NCBI GenBank assembly: GCA_026826555.1
Contig: JAKSZT010037307.1
Span: 525,476-589,475 of the forward strand
Source of the DNA: Tolypeutes matacus
Taxonomy: Eukaryota > Chordata > Mammalia > Cingulata > Chlamyphoridae
DNA: 64,000 bases
Direction of reading: 5' to 3'
The position numbers were made by a program, and so were the translations under genes. The notes under the pieces are model-generated. The model had not been told where the DNA came from and did no database searches. It saw only the letters and a list, made by a program, of their open reading frames with translations. The first letter of the stretch is position 1. Every line of letters starts with the position of its first letter. Shown in pieces: positions 1 to 12,447 of the stretch.

Positions 1-1500
1 CCCCATCAAAATTCCAATAGCCTTTTTTGCAGGAATGAAAATGCTGAGCCTAAAATTCATATGGAATTGCAAGGAACCTCTGAATAAGCCAAAGCAATCT
101 TAAGAAAGAACAAAACTGGAGGTCTCTTATTTCTTAATTTCAAAACTTACTACAAAGCTACAGTAATCAAAACAATGTGTCCCTCGCATAAGTGTAGATA
201 TATAGATCAATGAAATAGAACTGAGAGTCCAGAAATAAACCCATTTATGGTCAATTCATTTTTGGTAAGGGTGCCAAGTCTACTTAATGGGAAAAGAATA
301 GTCTTCAACAAATGGTGGTGGGAGAACTGGATATCCACAAGCCAAAGAATGAAGTTGAAATCTTACCTCACACCATATACAAAAATTAACTCAATATGGG
401 TCAAAGACCTAAACATAAGTATTAAAATATAAAACTCTGAGAAGAAATTATCTTCACCAATGACATCAGTGTAAATCTTCATGACTTTGGATTTGGCAAT
501 AGTTCTTAACTATGAAAACAAAAGCATAAACAAAAGAAAAAAATAGTTATTTTGGACTTCAGCACAATTTAAAACTTCTGTGCTTCAAAGGACGCGATCA
601 AGAAAGTAAAAAGGCAACCCACAAAATGGGAGAAAATATTTACAAATCACAATCTGATATGGGTCTAGTATCCAGAATATATGAAGAACTCTTACAACTC
701 CACAACAAAGACACACAACCAAATTAAAGAATGGTCAAATGTGGATATTTGTATACCAATGTTCATTGCAGCATAATTCACAATAGCCAAAAGGCGGAAA
801 GCAACCTAATTGTCCACCAGCAGATAAATGGTTAAACAATATGTGGTGTATACATACAATGGAATATTAGCCTTAAAAAGGAATGAAGTTCACAATTAAA
901 AGTGTAGGTATTTTGAAGTACTGGGCTTATATGTCATTGGAATAGATGTGTACAGCAATAAGCAGGTTTTCAAACCTAGTACTTAGTTTGTGTACAAATG
1001 TAATTATGTTCATTGTGTATATATTATACAATGGGCACATGTAATGTAAGTATTAAAGGCTACTTACTATTGTTTAAATGCAAATGTTCATATCTCATTT
1101 CTTTTTTATCATGTTAAATAAATGTTGATGTTCTTAAAAAAAAAAAGGAATGAACTTCTGATACATGCTGGTACATGGATGAAATTTGAAGACATCATGT
1201 TGAGTGACATTGATCAGACACAAAGGGACAGATATCATATGGTTCGACTTATATGAAATAACCAGAATATACAAATTCATAGAGACCAAAAGTAAAGTAC
1301 AGATTATGGGTGGGAGGGAAAGGGAAGGGGAATGGTGAGTCAATGCATAATGGGTTTAGGGTAATGGAAAACTTCTGGTAATGGATGGAAATGAGGGTAC
1401 TACAACATTGTGAATGTGATTAATGCCACTGAATGATGTATTTGGGAGAAGTTGAAATGGGAAAGTTCATGTTGTATATAGGTTTCCATAATTAAAAAAA
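1..1500 (+). mobile_element. Old L1 LINE fragment (ORF2 3' part and 3' UTR)
   Basis: Translation in several broken frames gives L1 ORF2 C-terminal motifs, such as the segment around 300-430 with KMVVGELDIHKPKNE-like and NSIWVKDLNI-like residues. These are followed by the familiar L1 end region (gaatattagcc, then catggatgaa) and a poly-A tail near 1494-1509. Many stops and frameshifts show a decayed, 5'-truncated copy. It is split at 892-1141 by a later retrocopy. It probably extends beyond the left edge. Confidence 0.8.
892..1141 (+). pseudogene. Short 3'-end retrocopy of an unidentified mRNA inside L1
   Basis: This 250-bp block interrupts the L1. It ends in AATAAA (1117-1122) followed about 15 bases later by an A-run, and it is flanked by a 17-bp direct repeat, aaaaaggaatgaagttc (875-891), copied at 1142-1158 with one mismatch. 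These are hallmarks of L1-driven retroposition of a 5'-truncated, polyadenylated transcript. No reading frame is visible, so it is probably 3' UTR only. I do not recognise the parent gene. Confidence 0.75.
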
Positions 1501-1790
1501 AAAAAAAAAGCAAATAAAGAGACAGTGACAATTAAATGCAATCTATAATCCTGGATTGGAACTAATAATGGAAAGAAAAGGCCCAAAAGGACATTATTGG
1601 GACATATGAGAAAATTGGAATATATACTGTAAGCCTTATATTAGCATTAAATTGCTTGAACTTGAAAACTATGCCTAAGGTGATTACATAAGTGAATATC
1701 TTTGTTCTCAGGAAATGTTCATGGAAATATTAATTATTCAAGGAGCATGATGTATGCAATCTACTCTTAAATGTTTAGAGAACAGATAAA

Positions 1791-1877
1791 TAAATAGATA
1801 GATAGATAGGAATGGATGGATGGGTGGATGGATGGATGGATGGATGGATGGATGGATGGATGGATGGATGGATGGAT
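1791..1877 (+). repeat. (GATA)n / (TGGA)n microsatellite
   Basis: A short GATA run passes into about 16 TGGA units with one or two imperfect repeats. It lies immediately upstream of a SINE and is likely to be length-polymorphic. Confidence 0.95.
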
Positions 1878-1891
1878 AGAATGATACAGCA

Positions 1892-2073
1892 GGGAAGCGG
1901 CTGTGGCTCAATCAGTAGGGCTCCCGTTTACCATATGGGAGGCCCCGGGTTCGGTTCCCGGGGCCTCCTGGTGAAGGCAAGCCCGCCCGCACAGCGTGGT
2001 TAGCTGACCCAGCGAGCACAAGCAGCAAGGGGGGGATAAATGAATAAATAAATAAAATCTTTAAAAAAAAAAA
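1892..2073 (+). mobile_element. DAS-type tRNA-derived SINE, full length
   Basis: The head begins gggaagcggctgtggctc and has a pol III A-box-like stretch and a GGTTCGGTTCC B box. The tRNA-unrelated body ends in an AATGAATAAATAAATAAAATCTTT tail with an A-run. The same roughly 190-bp unit recurs at seven other places in this window with very little divergence, so this family was recently active. It sits directly after the TGGA microsatellite. Confidence 0.93.
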
Positions 2074-2712
2074 GGAAAATAAGCATTGGCGAGGATGTAG
2101 AGAAATTGGAACACTTGTACATTGCTGGTGGTAATGTAAATTGTTGCAGTCCTTGTGGAAAGCAGTTTCTCAATAAGTTAAACATAGAATTATCAAGTAA
2201 CTAAGCAATTCCACTCTCAGGTACATACCCAAAAGAAATTAAACCATATGTCTACCCAAAAACTTGTAAATGAATGTTCATGGTAGCACTATTCACAATA
2301 GCCAAAGGGTGGAAACAAGCCAAATGTCCATCAACTGATGATTGGATAAATGGAATATTATTCAGCCATAAAAAGCAATAGAATTCTGATATATGCTCAC
2401 ACATGGATAAATCTTAAGAATACTAAGCAAAAGAAACCAGGCACAAAAGGTCACATATTTTATGATTCTGTTTATATGAAGTATTCAGATAAGGCAAATC
2501 CATAAAGCAAGCAAGCCAATTAGTGGTTGACAGGGGCTAGGGACAGTGGGGGATGGAGAGTTATTGCTTAATGGCTTTCCTTTTGGGGTGATGAAAATGC
2601 TCTGGAATTAGACAGTGGTAAAAATGTAGTAAATGTCACTGAAGTGTACACTTTTTAAAAATGGTTAAAAATCAAATTTTATGCTATGTATATTTCACCA
2701 CAATAAAAAAGT
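2074..2712 (+). mobile_element. L1 LINE 3'-end fragment
   Basis: The order of degenerate motifs (gaggatgtagagaaattgg, then cattgctggtggtaatgtaaa, then ttcatggtagcactattcac, then gaatattattcagccataaaa) is the usual end of L1 ORF2. A 3' UTR follows, closing at ccacaataaaaaagtaac. It is an old copy with no intact frame. Confidence 0.8.
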
Positions 2713-3193
2713 AACATGGCCTATAGAGAAACCTAGGTCTATGGTGCCATCTAAGGACAATTGCATTCTGCCCCAGGAAGCTGTAGAGAGACCTCTGGCC
2801 TTGGGACAGCAGGGAGACGAGTGATGGCCACAGGCCATGCCTTGATGGCAGGGATATCCATGTGTTTGCTGGCCTCCACACACGCATGACCCTACCACTT
2901 GGACCTTCTTCCAGTCACCTGCCCAAGCTTCACGTCCAAGCTGCTTCAACCAAAAGATATCCAAAGCTTGCTATGGTCTCTGCTGAGGGAATCAGTCCTC
3001 ACTCTGCTTCTCTATAGTTTTTCAGTTGCCAACAGGCCTGCCCTAGGCAGTGAACCCCCAAACCTCCCCAGAACTGTTGTCTTCTCTTCCACTAGGGGCA
3101 GAGAGGCAGGGTCAACCTGTTCATAGATAGATGCTCACCCAGGCTCTCCGGAAATGCCTCTGGTTCTCCTAAACCTCTGCCAAGAATTCCTTT
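2713..3193. other. No gene or repeat recognised
   Basis: Mixed-composition sequence. Open frames on both strands here are short and overlap each other, with no splice or coding support. Treated as unique intergenic DNA. Confidence 0.5.
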
Positions 3194-5400
3194 TACTGGC
3201 AACTTTTTTTTTAAACTTTATTTTGTACATTTAATAATTGAAAATATAAACAATTGAAAACTAAAAAGAAAACACAGTTGAATAAAAACATACATTTCTC
3301 AATTAAATGTACTGGATACATACAAAAATTTTTTTTCATCATATAGTATGTTATACTATATATTTGGTTCATAGTAATGCAATCATACAGTATTTATCCT
3401 TTTGTGTCTGGCTTGCATTGCTCAACATTATGTCCTCCAGGTTCATCCATGTTGCCATATGCTTTATGACTTCATTTCTTCTAAAGTTGCATAGTATTCC
3501 ATTGTGTGAAAACACCACAGTTTATCCACTCATCTATTGATGGACACTGGAGTTTCCAAATTTTAGCAATCATGAATAACGGTGCTATGAACAGCATATG
3601 TGCAGATGTCTGTTTGTGTCACTGCTCTCAGTTCTTCTGAATATATACCCAGTAGTGGTATTGCAGGGTCACATGGCAAGTCTATATTCAACTTCTTCAG
3701 GAACTGCCAAATAGTCCTCCACAGTAGCTGTACCATTCTGCATTCCCACCACCAGTGAAGAAGTGTTCCTATCTCTCCACATCCTCTCCAGCACTTGTAG
3801 TTCTCTGTCTTTTTAATAGTGGCCATTCTGATAGGTGTGAAATGATATCTCATTGTAGTTTTGATTTGCATTTCCCTAATCATGAGTGATGTTGAGCATT
3901 TCTTCATGTGTTTTTTTGCCATTTGTATTTCTTCTTCAGAGAAATGTCTCTTCAAGTCTTTTGCCCATTTTTTAATTGGGTCATTTGTCTTTTTATTGTT
4001 GAATTGTAACATCTCTTTATATATCCTGGATATTAAACCCTTATCAGATATGTGATTTCCAAATATTTTCTCCCATTGCGTTGGCTGCCTTTTCACCCTT
4101 TTGACAAATCCTGCGAGGTGCAAAAGTGTTTAATTTTGAGGAGGTCCCATTTATCCATTTTTTCTTTTGTTGTACGTGCTTTGGGTGTATGGTACAAGAA
4201 ACCATCACCTACTACAAAGTCTTGAAGATGTTTCCCTACATTTTCTTCTAGTAGTTTTATGGTCCTGGCTTTTACATTTAGGTCTTTGATCCATTTTGAG
4301 TTGATTCTTGTATAGAGAGTGAGATAGGGGTCCTCTTTCATTCTTTTGGTTATAGATATCCAGTTTTCCCAGCACCATTTATTGAAGATATTGTTTTGTC
4401 TCATTAACATTAACTTGGTAGGTCTGTCAAAAACCAGCTGACTGTATAGTTGAGTGTTTATTTCTGGATTCTCAATTCTATTCCACTGATCGATGTGTTT
4501 ATCTTTTGCCAGTATCATGCTGTTTTGACCACTATAGTTGTAATATGTTTCAAAGTCAGGCAGTGAAATTCCTCCCATGTTGCTCTTCTTTTTTAGAATG
4601 CTTTTGGCTATTTGGGTGCACTTTCCCTTCCAAATGAATTTGGTAATTGCCTTTTCTAATTCTGTATATAAGCTGTTGGGATTTTTGACTGGTATTGCAT
4701 TGAATCTATAAATCAGTTTGGGTAAGATTGACATCTTCACGATATTTATTCTTCCAATCAATGAACATGGAATGTCTTTCCATTTGTTTAGGTCTTTTAA
4801 AATTTCTTTTAGCACTGTTTTGTAGTTTTCTGCATATAGGTCCTATACTTCTTTGATTAAATTAATTCCTAGGTATTTGAGTCTTTTTGTTGCTATTGAA
4901 AATGGAATTTTTCCCCTGATTTCCTCCTCAGGTTGTTCAGTACAAGCGTACAAAAACATTACTGATTTTTGCGTGTTGATCTTGTATCCTGCCACTTTGC
5001 TGAACTCATTTATTAGCTCAAGTAGCTTTGTCGTGGATACTTCAAAATTTTCTAAGTACAGGATCATGTCATCTGCAAACAGTGAGAGTTTTACTTGTTC
5101 CTTTCCTATTTGGATGCCTTTAATTTTTTTCCCCCTTGTCTAATTGTCCTAGCTAGAACTTCTAGTACAATATTGAATAACAATGGTGACAGTGGGCATC
5201 CTTGTCTTGTTCCTGATCTTAGAGGGAAAGCTTTCAACCTTTCCCATTGAGTATGATGTTAGCTATGGGATTTTCATATATGCCTTTTATCATATTGAGG
5301 AATTTTCCTTCTATTCCTATCTTTTGAAGTGTTTTTATCAAAAAAGGATGCTGGATTTTGTCAAATGCCTTTTCTGCATCTATTGAGATGATCATGTAGG

Positions 5401-5677
5401 TTTAGTTTGTTTGTTTGTTTTTATAAATATTTAGTTATTTTTTTGTTTTTTAAAGATTTATTTTATTTATCACCCCCTTGCTGCTTGTGCTCACTGTGTC
5501 CATTTGCTTTGCGTTTTTTGTGTGTGTCTGCTTGTCTCCCTTTATTGGGTCATCTTGCTGCACCAGCTCACTGCTCCGCGCGGGCAGGTTTTGCTCACCA
5601 GGAGGCCCTGGGAATCGAACCCAGAGCCTCCCATATGGTAAACAGGAGCCCAACCAATTGAGCCACAGCCACTTCCT
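5401..5677 (-). mobile_element. DAS-type SINE (long variant) inside L1
   Basis: In reverse complement it starts with ggaagtggctgtggctcaat, carries a GGTTCGATTCC B box, and ends in an A/T-rich AAATAAAATAAATCTTT tail. Its body is about 80 bp longer than the common 190-bp DAS unit. It interrupts L1 ORF2, with a short TCATGT direct repeat on both sides (5392-5397 and 5678-5683). Confidence 0.85.
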
Positions 5678-6395
5678 TCATGTGTTTTTTTTCCTTCAAT
5701 TTGTTAATGTGGTGTATTACATTGATTGATTTTCTTATGGTGAACCAGACTTGCATACCAGGAATAAATCCTACTTGGTCGTGATGTATAAGTCTTTTGA
5801 TATGCTGTTGAATTCGATTTGCAAGTATTTTGTTGAGAATTTTTGCATCTATGTTCATGAGAGAGATTGGTCTGTAATTTTCTTTTCTTGTGGAATCTTT
5901 ATCTGGCTTTGGTATTATGGTGATGGCTTCATAAAATGTGTTGGGTAATTTTCCCTCCTCTTCAATTTTTTGGAAAAGTTTAAACAGGATTGGTGTTAAT
6001 TCTTTTCAAAATGCTTGGCAGAATTCACCTGTGAAGCCATCTGGTCCTAGACTTTTCTTTGCTGGGAGATTTTTGATGATGGATTCAATCTTTTAAAATG
6101 TGGTTGGTTTGTTAAGTCCTTGTATTTCTTGTTGTGTCAGTGTAGGTTGGTTATGAGTTTCTAGAAATTTGTCCATTTTATCCAGGTTGTCTAGTTTGTT
6201 GGCATACAGTTTCTCATAATATCCTCTTATGATTCTTTTTATTTTTGTGGGGTCAGTTATAACTTTCCCCCTTTCATTTCTGAATGTATTTGCATCTTCT
6301 CTCTTCTTTTGTTAGCCTAGCTAGGGGGTTGTCAATTTTATTGATCTTCTCAAAGAAGCAGCTTTTGCTTTTGTTGATTTTCTCTATTTTTTTTT

Positions 6396-6422
6396 GTTGT
6401 TGTTGTTGTTGTTGTTGTTGTT
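6396..6422 (+). repeat. (TTG)n microsatellite
   Basis: About nine TTG units in the antisense L1, next to the SINE insertion point. Confidence 0.9.
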
Positions 6423-6441
6423 CACAATTTCATTTATTTCT

Positions 6442-6546
6442 TTTTTTTTTTTTTTTTTTTTTTACCGGGAGGTCCCGGGGATCGAACCCAGGTCCCTCCA
6501 TATGGGAGACGGATGCCCAACCAGTTGAGCTACATCCGACCCCCAG
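6442..6546 (-). mobile_element. Short tRNA-only SINE inside L1, perfect 18-bp TSD
   Basis: In reverse complement: ggggtcggatgtagctcaac, a B box GGTTCGATCCC, then a short link and a long A-tail, about 105 bp in all. The flanking repeat acaatttcatttatttct is perfect at 6424-6441 and 6547-6564, which marks a fairly recent insertion. Two near-identical relatives lie at 29138-29242 and 43079-43180. Confidence 0.93.
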
Positions 6547-7539
6547 ACAATTTCATTTATTTCTGCTCTAATCTTTATTATTTCTTTCTTTCTGCTTGCT
6601 TTGGGATTGGTTTGCGGTTCCTTTTCTAGTTTCTTTAGTTGTTCAATTAAATCTTTGAGTTTAACTCTTTCTTTTTAATATAGGCATTTAGGGTTATAAA
6701 TTTCCCTCTCAAGACTGCCTTCGCTGTATCCCATAAGTTTTGATAAGTTGTGTTCTCATTTTCATTTGTCTCAATATATTTACTGATTTCACTTGCAATT
6801 TCTTCGACTCACTGATTATTTAGGAGTGTGTTGTTCAGCCTCCACACATTTGTGAATTTACTTTTTTCCTGTCTATTATTGAGTTCCAGTTTCATTCCAT
6901 TATAATCTGAGAAGGTACTTTGTATAATTTCAATCTTTTTATATTTATTGAGAGCTTCATTGTGCCCTAACATGTGGTCTATCCTGGAGAAAGATCCTTG
7001 GGCACTTGAGAAGAATGTATAACCTGCTGAGTCTGGATGTAGTGTTCTGTATATGTCTGTTAGGTCTAACTTGTTTATCATATTGTTCAAGTTCTCTGTT
7101 TCCTTGTTGATCTTCTGTCTAGTTGTTCTATCTAATGATGTGAGAGGGGTGTTGAAGTCTCCAACGATTGTTGTAGAGATGTCTATTTCTCCCTTCAGTT
7201 TTGCAAGAGTTTGTCTCATGTATTTTGGGGCACCCTGGTTAGGTGCATAGATATTATTTTTGACTGTTATATCTTCCTGGTTGATTGCCCCTTTTATTAA
7301 TATATAATGGCCTTATGTATCTCTTATAACTTTTTTGCATTTAAAGTCTGTTTTGTCTGATATTAGTATAGTTACCCCTGCTCTTTTTTTGGTTACTATT
7401 TGCATGGAGTATATTTTTCCAACCTTTCACTTTCAACCGTTTTGTACCCCTGGGTCCTAGGTGAGTTTCTTGTAAGCAGCATACGTATGGCTCATGTTTT
7501 TTTATCCATTCTGTCAGCCTCTACTGGCAGCTTTTAATG

Positions 7540-7665
7540 CTTTCAGTTAACATGGACACTATGCCAGACACTTTGATAAGTACTTTATATACCATTTCTT
7601 ATTTATCACAAGCTATCTTATCCATCCTTTAAACATGAGGAAACTAAGCAGCAAGACGTCTAAGA
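7540..7665 (+). repeat. MIR/L2-like ancient repeat
   Basis: The run atgccagacactttgataag, then atgaggaaactaagcagcaag, follows the usual MIR/L2 3' consensus (gccaggcactgt... gatgaggaaactgaggc). Assigned from memory of the consensus only. Confidence 0.5.
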
Positions 7666-8673
7666 AACTCCAAACTCCCACACCCTCCAGAGAAACAGAG
7701 AAAAACAAGCAGACACGGGCAAAAGCATCTTTCTCAGGACTCTAGCAAACAGTCAAGGATTTACAGCACCAAGTGAATGCTGAATCAAGAAAAAGGCAAA
7801 CTTAAAAAACAGTGGGAAAGCCTTATGATGCTTTAACTAGCCCTTCTCCTACCCCTTCCCTGCCTGGCGTAGCAGCAGCTCACGTTCCAGTACAGGTCCC
7901 TGGTCACCGATCCTAGAGGGTGCTGGCACCCCGTATTCACAAATTGGGGTGTATAAGCATATGTAGTTCCAACCCATCTAGTGGAAGCCTGAGGAACTGA
8001 CCCAAGGTGTCTCACTTGTCTCAGAACTCACAATGGACAAAGTAGCTGACGTAGTCATTAAAACACGGTAAGAAAACAATTATACCAGAGCTGCCTGGGG
8101 GAAACAATTAAGGTTGACACATACAATAGAGCACCTGGGGCCTGGGAGGAAAGGCTGCAGAGAATTTTCTGGGGAAAGTGAGGCATTCAGAGTGTCCATG
8201 TATATTGGGGAATTGATAAGTTCATGCACATGTACAGGGCAAGATGCATGCTCAGAAAAGACATGTTCTTTTCAAAGAGCTCAGGCTGTTCTTTGGCTCA
8301 CTGCAAAGCTGGCTGAATGCTAAAGGAAAATATGATTTTTCAACCTGTAAAGACAGAGAGGTGATTTTTCTGTGTTTTTTTTTTTTTTAATTGTTGTTGT
8401 TAGCTCCAGACATTTAAGGAAATTTTAATACTAGCTGAATCCAAGCTAAATGAACAAACCTCAGTGACTACACATGTCAAGGAATATAATCTTTGCATAA
8501 TAGTTTGGAGAAAACACTAAACAGACAACTATAGTCTTCAAAACTAATGAAAAATAATGAAAACAAACAAACAAACACGCAAACCCAAATCCTGGGTGAG
8601 GTAAGGCAGGCTGAAGTCTGGCCAGCAGGCATAGCCGCGCCCAGTGGGGGATATGCGCAGCCCACCACTCGGG
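7666..8673. other. No gene recognised; flank of retroviral LTR
   Basis: Unique-looking sequence with only short overlapping frames. An oligo-T tract lies near 8376-8388 and a CAAA-rich stretch near 8563-8585. Part of the region after about 8580 may belong to the upstream end of the LTR, whose start I could not fix. Confidence 0.45.
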
Positions 8674-9068
8674 TGTAGGGCAGCTGGAACGGGTACTGCC
8701 CTCAGCCATGAAACGGGTGCACTGACCGCCCTCAGCCTCGCCCAGGCAGCCAACATCTGCTTGCTGATAACCAGAAGAAGCCTGCCCACACTCACCCTCC
8801 CCCCTCCCCACACAGCTAGGGAGAGCCGCACTGCCAAGGCCACACCTTAGAGGGCGTGGAAACTGCTCCCGGCCCATCACGGCCAGCCCCGCTCTCCTTT
8901 CCCGCCCACAACCCTATATAAGCATCTGTACCTCCCTTAATAAATTAGACCTGCGTACTTACCTCGTCTCAGCGGTGGTTCTTTCCGCCGTGCGCCCTCC
9001 ACGCCTGCGAGCCCCCATAGGAGCCTAGGCCTCTCCTACCCGGACCAGACAGGGCGCTCCCGACCACA
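8674..9068 (+). mobile_element. 5' LTR of class II (betaretrovirus-like) ERV
   Basis: A TATATAAG box lies at 8915-8922, and an AATAAA signal only about 20 bases later (8939-8944). A short R and a U5 of about 100 bp then end in CA just before a tRNA-Lys primer site. AATAAA upstream of the likely start site with a very short R is a betaretrovirus arrangement. The right end is certain. The left end (TG at 8674) is a guess, because the matching part of the second LTR is missing at the gap. The two LTR copies share about 270 bp with roughly a dozen substitutions and one small indel, so the provirus is old and fixed rather than new. Confidence 0.85.
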
Positions 9069-9070
9069 AT

Positions 9071-9088
9071 TGGCGCCCAACGTGGGGC
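9071..9088 (+). other. ERV primer-binding site (tRNA-Lys-1,2 type)
   Basis: The 18 bases tggcgcccaacgtggggc start two bases after the LTR end. They complement the 3' end of the tRNA-Lys species that primes many betaretroviruses. This is the main evidence for class II assignment. Confidence 0.9.
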
Positions 9089-9237
9089 CCCTGCCCGCCG
9101 TGAACGGGTAAGACCCTACCCCGAAATTCGGTGCGTCCGCCTCACCGTTCTGCTCAGAACCCCCGGTAGCTGCTGCTACCCGATCGCCCGGCTTGCTAGG
9201 TAAGGGCCCCAACCCTCCCGGCTCCACAAGGCCTAAA
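9089..9237 (+). promoter_or_regulatory. ERV leader with likely major splice donor
   Basis: GC-rich untranslated leader between primer site and gag start. It contains ctag|gtaaggg, with the GT at 9200-9201, a near-consensus donor in the place expected for the major retroviral splice donor. Confidence 0.65.
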
Positions 9238-9375
9238 ATGGGCGGTAGGCTATCATCTCGCCAAGCGCCCCAAGTCCGCGCTCTTGCCGGACTTCTAGAT
9301 ACCCACAAGTGCAAAGTTTCAATTCGCCAACTACAAGTTTATTGGGACCTTCTCCTTCCTTTTAACCCTTGGCTC
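9238..9375 (+). pseudogene. ERV gag 5' end (matrix), cut by assembly gap
   Basis: The first 46 codons are open and begin Met-Gly, as expected for an N-myristoylated retroviral matrix protein. They are followed by a Leu-rich, basic stretch ending in a Pro-Trp pair typical of the betaretrovirus matrix N-terminus. The frame runs into the run of Ns, so intactness cannot be judged. No pro, pol or env sequence is visible. It is an old endogenous copy, and I infer nothing about activity. Confidence 0.65.
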
Positions 9376-9385
9376 NNNNNNNNNN
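9376..9385. other. Assembly gap (10 N) inside the provirus
   Basis: Ten Ns separate gag from the middle of the second LTR. A real provirus would have several kilobases here, so the ten bases are a placeholder for a gap of unknown size, or a collapse between the two LTRs. Confidence 0.95.
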
Positions 9386-9652
9386 CCCCCCTCCCCACAC
9401 AGCTAGGGAGAGCCTCGCCAAGGCCACACGTTAGAGGGCGTGGAAACTGCTCCCGGCCTATCACGGCCAGCCCCGCTCTCCTTTCCTGCCCACAACCCTA
9501 TATAAACATCTGTACTTCCCTTAATAAATTAGACCTGTGCGCTTACCTCGTCTCCGCGGTGGTTCTTTCCGCCGTGCGCCCTCCACGCCTGCGAGTCCCC
9601 GTAGGAGCCTAGGCCTCTCCTACCCCGACCAGACAGGACGCTCCCGACCACA
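9386..9652 (+). mobile_element. 3' LTR of the class II ERV, 5' part missing
   Basis: Repeats the last 268 or so bases of the upstream LTR, including TATATAAA, AATAAA, U5 and the terminal CACA, with about 5% difference. Its upstream part is lost in the gap. The sequence after it (ctggagaaggg) has no clear duplicate beside the first LTR, so the TSD could not be confirmed. Confidence 0.88.
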
Positions 9653-10980
9653 CTGGAGAAGGGAGGGAGTATGATTTCCAAAGTTAAAACATTAAAATAT
9701 TCAAATGCCCAGATTTCAACAACAAAAAAATCACAAGGCATACAAAGAAACAGGAAAAACTGACCCATTCAAAGGAGCAAAATAAAGCAATAGAAACTGT
9801 CAATGAGGAATCTAAGACATTGGACACATGAGACAAAGACTTTACAACAACTATCATATGTGCTCAAAGACGTAAAGGAAAACATGTACAAAGAAGTAAA
9901 GGAAATCAGGAAAGTGATATATGAACAAAATGAGAATTTCAATAAAGATAGGAACTATAAAAAGGAAGCAACAAATTCCAGAACTGAAAATAAAATAACT
10001 GAAATTAGAACTTCCCTAGAGAGATTCAACAGCAGATTTGAACTGGCAGAAGAATCAGTGAACTTGAAATTATCAAGTCTGAGGAACAGAAAGAAAAAAG
10101 AATGAAGAAAATTGAACAGAACCTAAGAGATTTGTGGGACACTATCAAGTGTACTAATATATGCATTATGGGAGTCCCAGAAAGAGAAAGAGAAAGAAAG
10201 GGGCAAAAAGAACATTTGAAGAAATAATGGTTGAGAAAATCCCAAATTTGATTAAAGACATGAATTTACACATCCAAGAAGCTCAAAAACTCCAAATAAG
10301 ATAGACTCAGATCTATACCAAGATACATTATAATAAAACTACCAAATGCCAAAGACAAAGAGACAATCCTTAAACAGCAAGAGAGAAGCAGCTCATCATG
10401 TACAAAGGATCCTTAATAAGATGTGAGTTTCTCATCAGAAACCATGGAGACCAGAAGGCAGAGAATAACACATTTAAAGGGCTGAAAGAAAAAAATAAAA
10501 CTGTTAACCAAGAATTCTGTGTCTGGGAAATGGATGTGGCGCAAGTGATTCGGCTCCTGTCTACTACATAGGAGGTCCAGGGTTCGATTCCTGGGGCCTC
10601 CTGGTAGAAGGTGACCTGGCTTGTGTGGAGAGCTGGCCCATGCAGGAGTGCTGGCCCCCACAGGAGTTCTGGCCCGCACAGAGAGCTGGCACAGCAAGAT
10701 GATGCAACAAAAAGAGACACAGAGGAGAGACACTAAGAGATGTAGCCGACCAGGGAGCTGAGGTGGCTGAAGAGATTGAGCGCCTCTCTCCTACTCTGGA
10801 AGGTCCCAGGATCAGTTCCTGGTGCCGCCTAAGAGAAGACAAACACAGAAGAACACACAGAGAGCAGACAGCAAGTGCAAAACAACGAGGGGGGAAGAAA
10901 GGAATAAATAAATAAGTCTTTACAAAAAAAAGAATTCTGCATCTGGTAAAACTGTCTTTCAAAAATGAGTGAGGTGGCAC
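9653..10980 (+). mobile_element. Old L1 ORF1 fragment
   Basis: The frame at 9803-10105 and its continuation encode a Lys/Glu-rich coiled coil, then an RNA-binding-like segment. The nucleotide series atatgcattatgggagtccc, then gaagctcaaaaactcc, then aagaattctg...ctggtaaaactgtc matches the ORF1 order seen at 45.5-46.5 kb. It is degenerate, and is interrupted by a dimeric SINE at 10527-10929. The ERV lies directly at its left edge and may have inserted into it. Confidence 0.75.
10527..10929 (+). mobile_element. Dimeric DAS-related SINE, 17-bp TSD
   Basis: Two tRNA-like heads lie in tandem: one at about 10528-10610 (B box ggttcgattcc) and one at about 10750-10830 (gggagctgaggtggctgaag, with a degenerate B box). 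They are joined by a CTGGCCCACA-rich linker and end in AAATAAATAAGTCTTT. The flanks aagaattctgtgtctgg and aagaattctgcatctgg are the duplicated L1 target. Confidence 0.9.
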
Positions 10981-11168
10981 CAGCTGCTGTACCAGGAGGA
11001 GGCTGAGGCCTCACCTTGAAGGAGCCTTCTTGAAGGAGGCCCCAACCACTCCACACTAGTGTCTGGCAGAGCCAGTGTGAAATGACGATACAATCCTTTC
11101 CCGCCACCTAGATAATCGAGATTTGGGCTGGACCTTCCACAGTACTCTTTGATATCTTTTAATAATGA

Positions 11169-12434
<1,266 letters not shown>

Positions 12435-12447
12435 ACAAAAAATAAAA

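Larger units (their letters stand above)
3208..7521 (-). mobile_element. 5'-truncated L1 LINE, antisense, with 14-bp target duplication
   Basis: On the minus strand the sequence runs from inside the ORF2 endonuclease domain (near 7500) through reverse transcriptase and the C-terminal Cys-rich region to a short 3' UTR ending at about 3208. Long minus-strand segments (4093-4815, 3563-4123, 6809-7219) encode recognisable ORF2 pieces, but stops and frameshifts separate them. The insertion is bounded by tactggcaactttt at 3194-3207 and tactggcagctttt at 7522-7535, so one truncated insertion explains the block. Two SINEs inserted later. The 3' UTR and C-terminus match the full-length L1 at 44.4-50.96 kb, so the subfamily is the same or a sister. 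Confidence 0.92.

Noticed and set aside
1811..1877. Repeated TGGA units as a possible CRISPR-like array or protein repeat
   Set aside because: A plain 4-bp microsatellite with no spacers. The Met-Asp-Gly-Trp frame is a by-product of the repeat.
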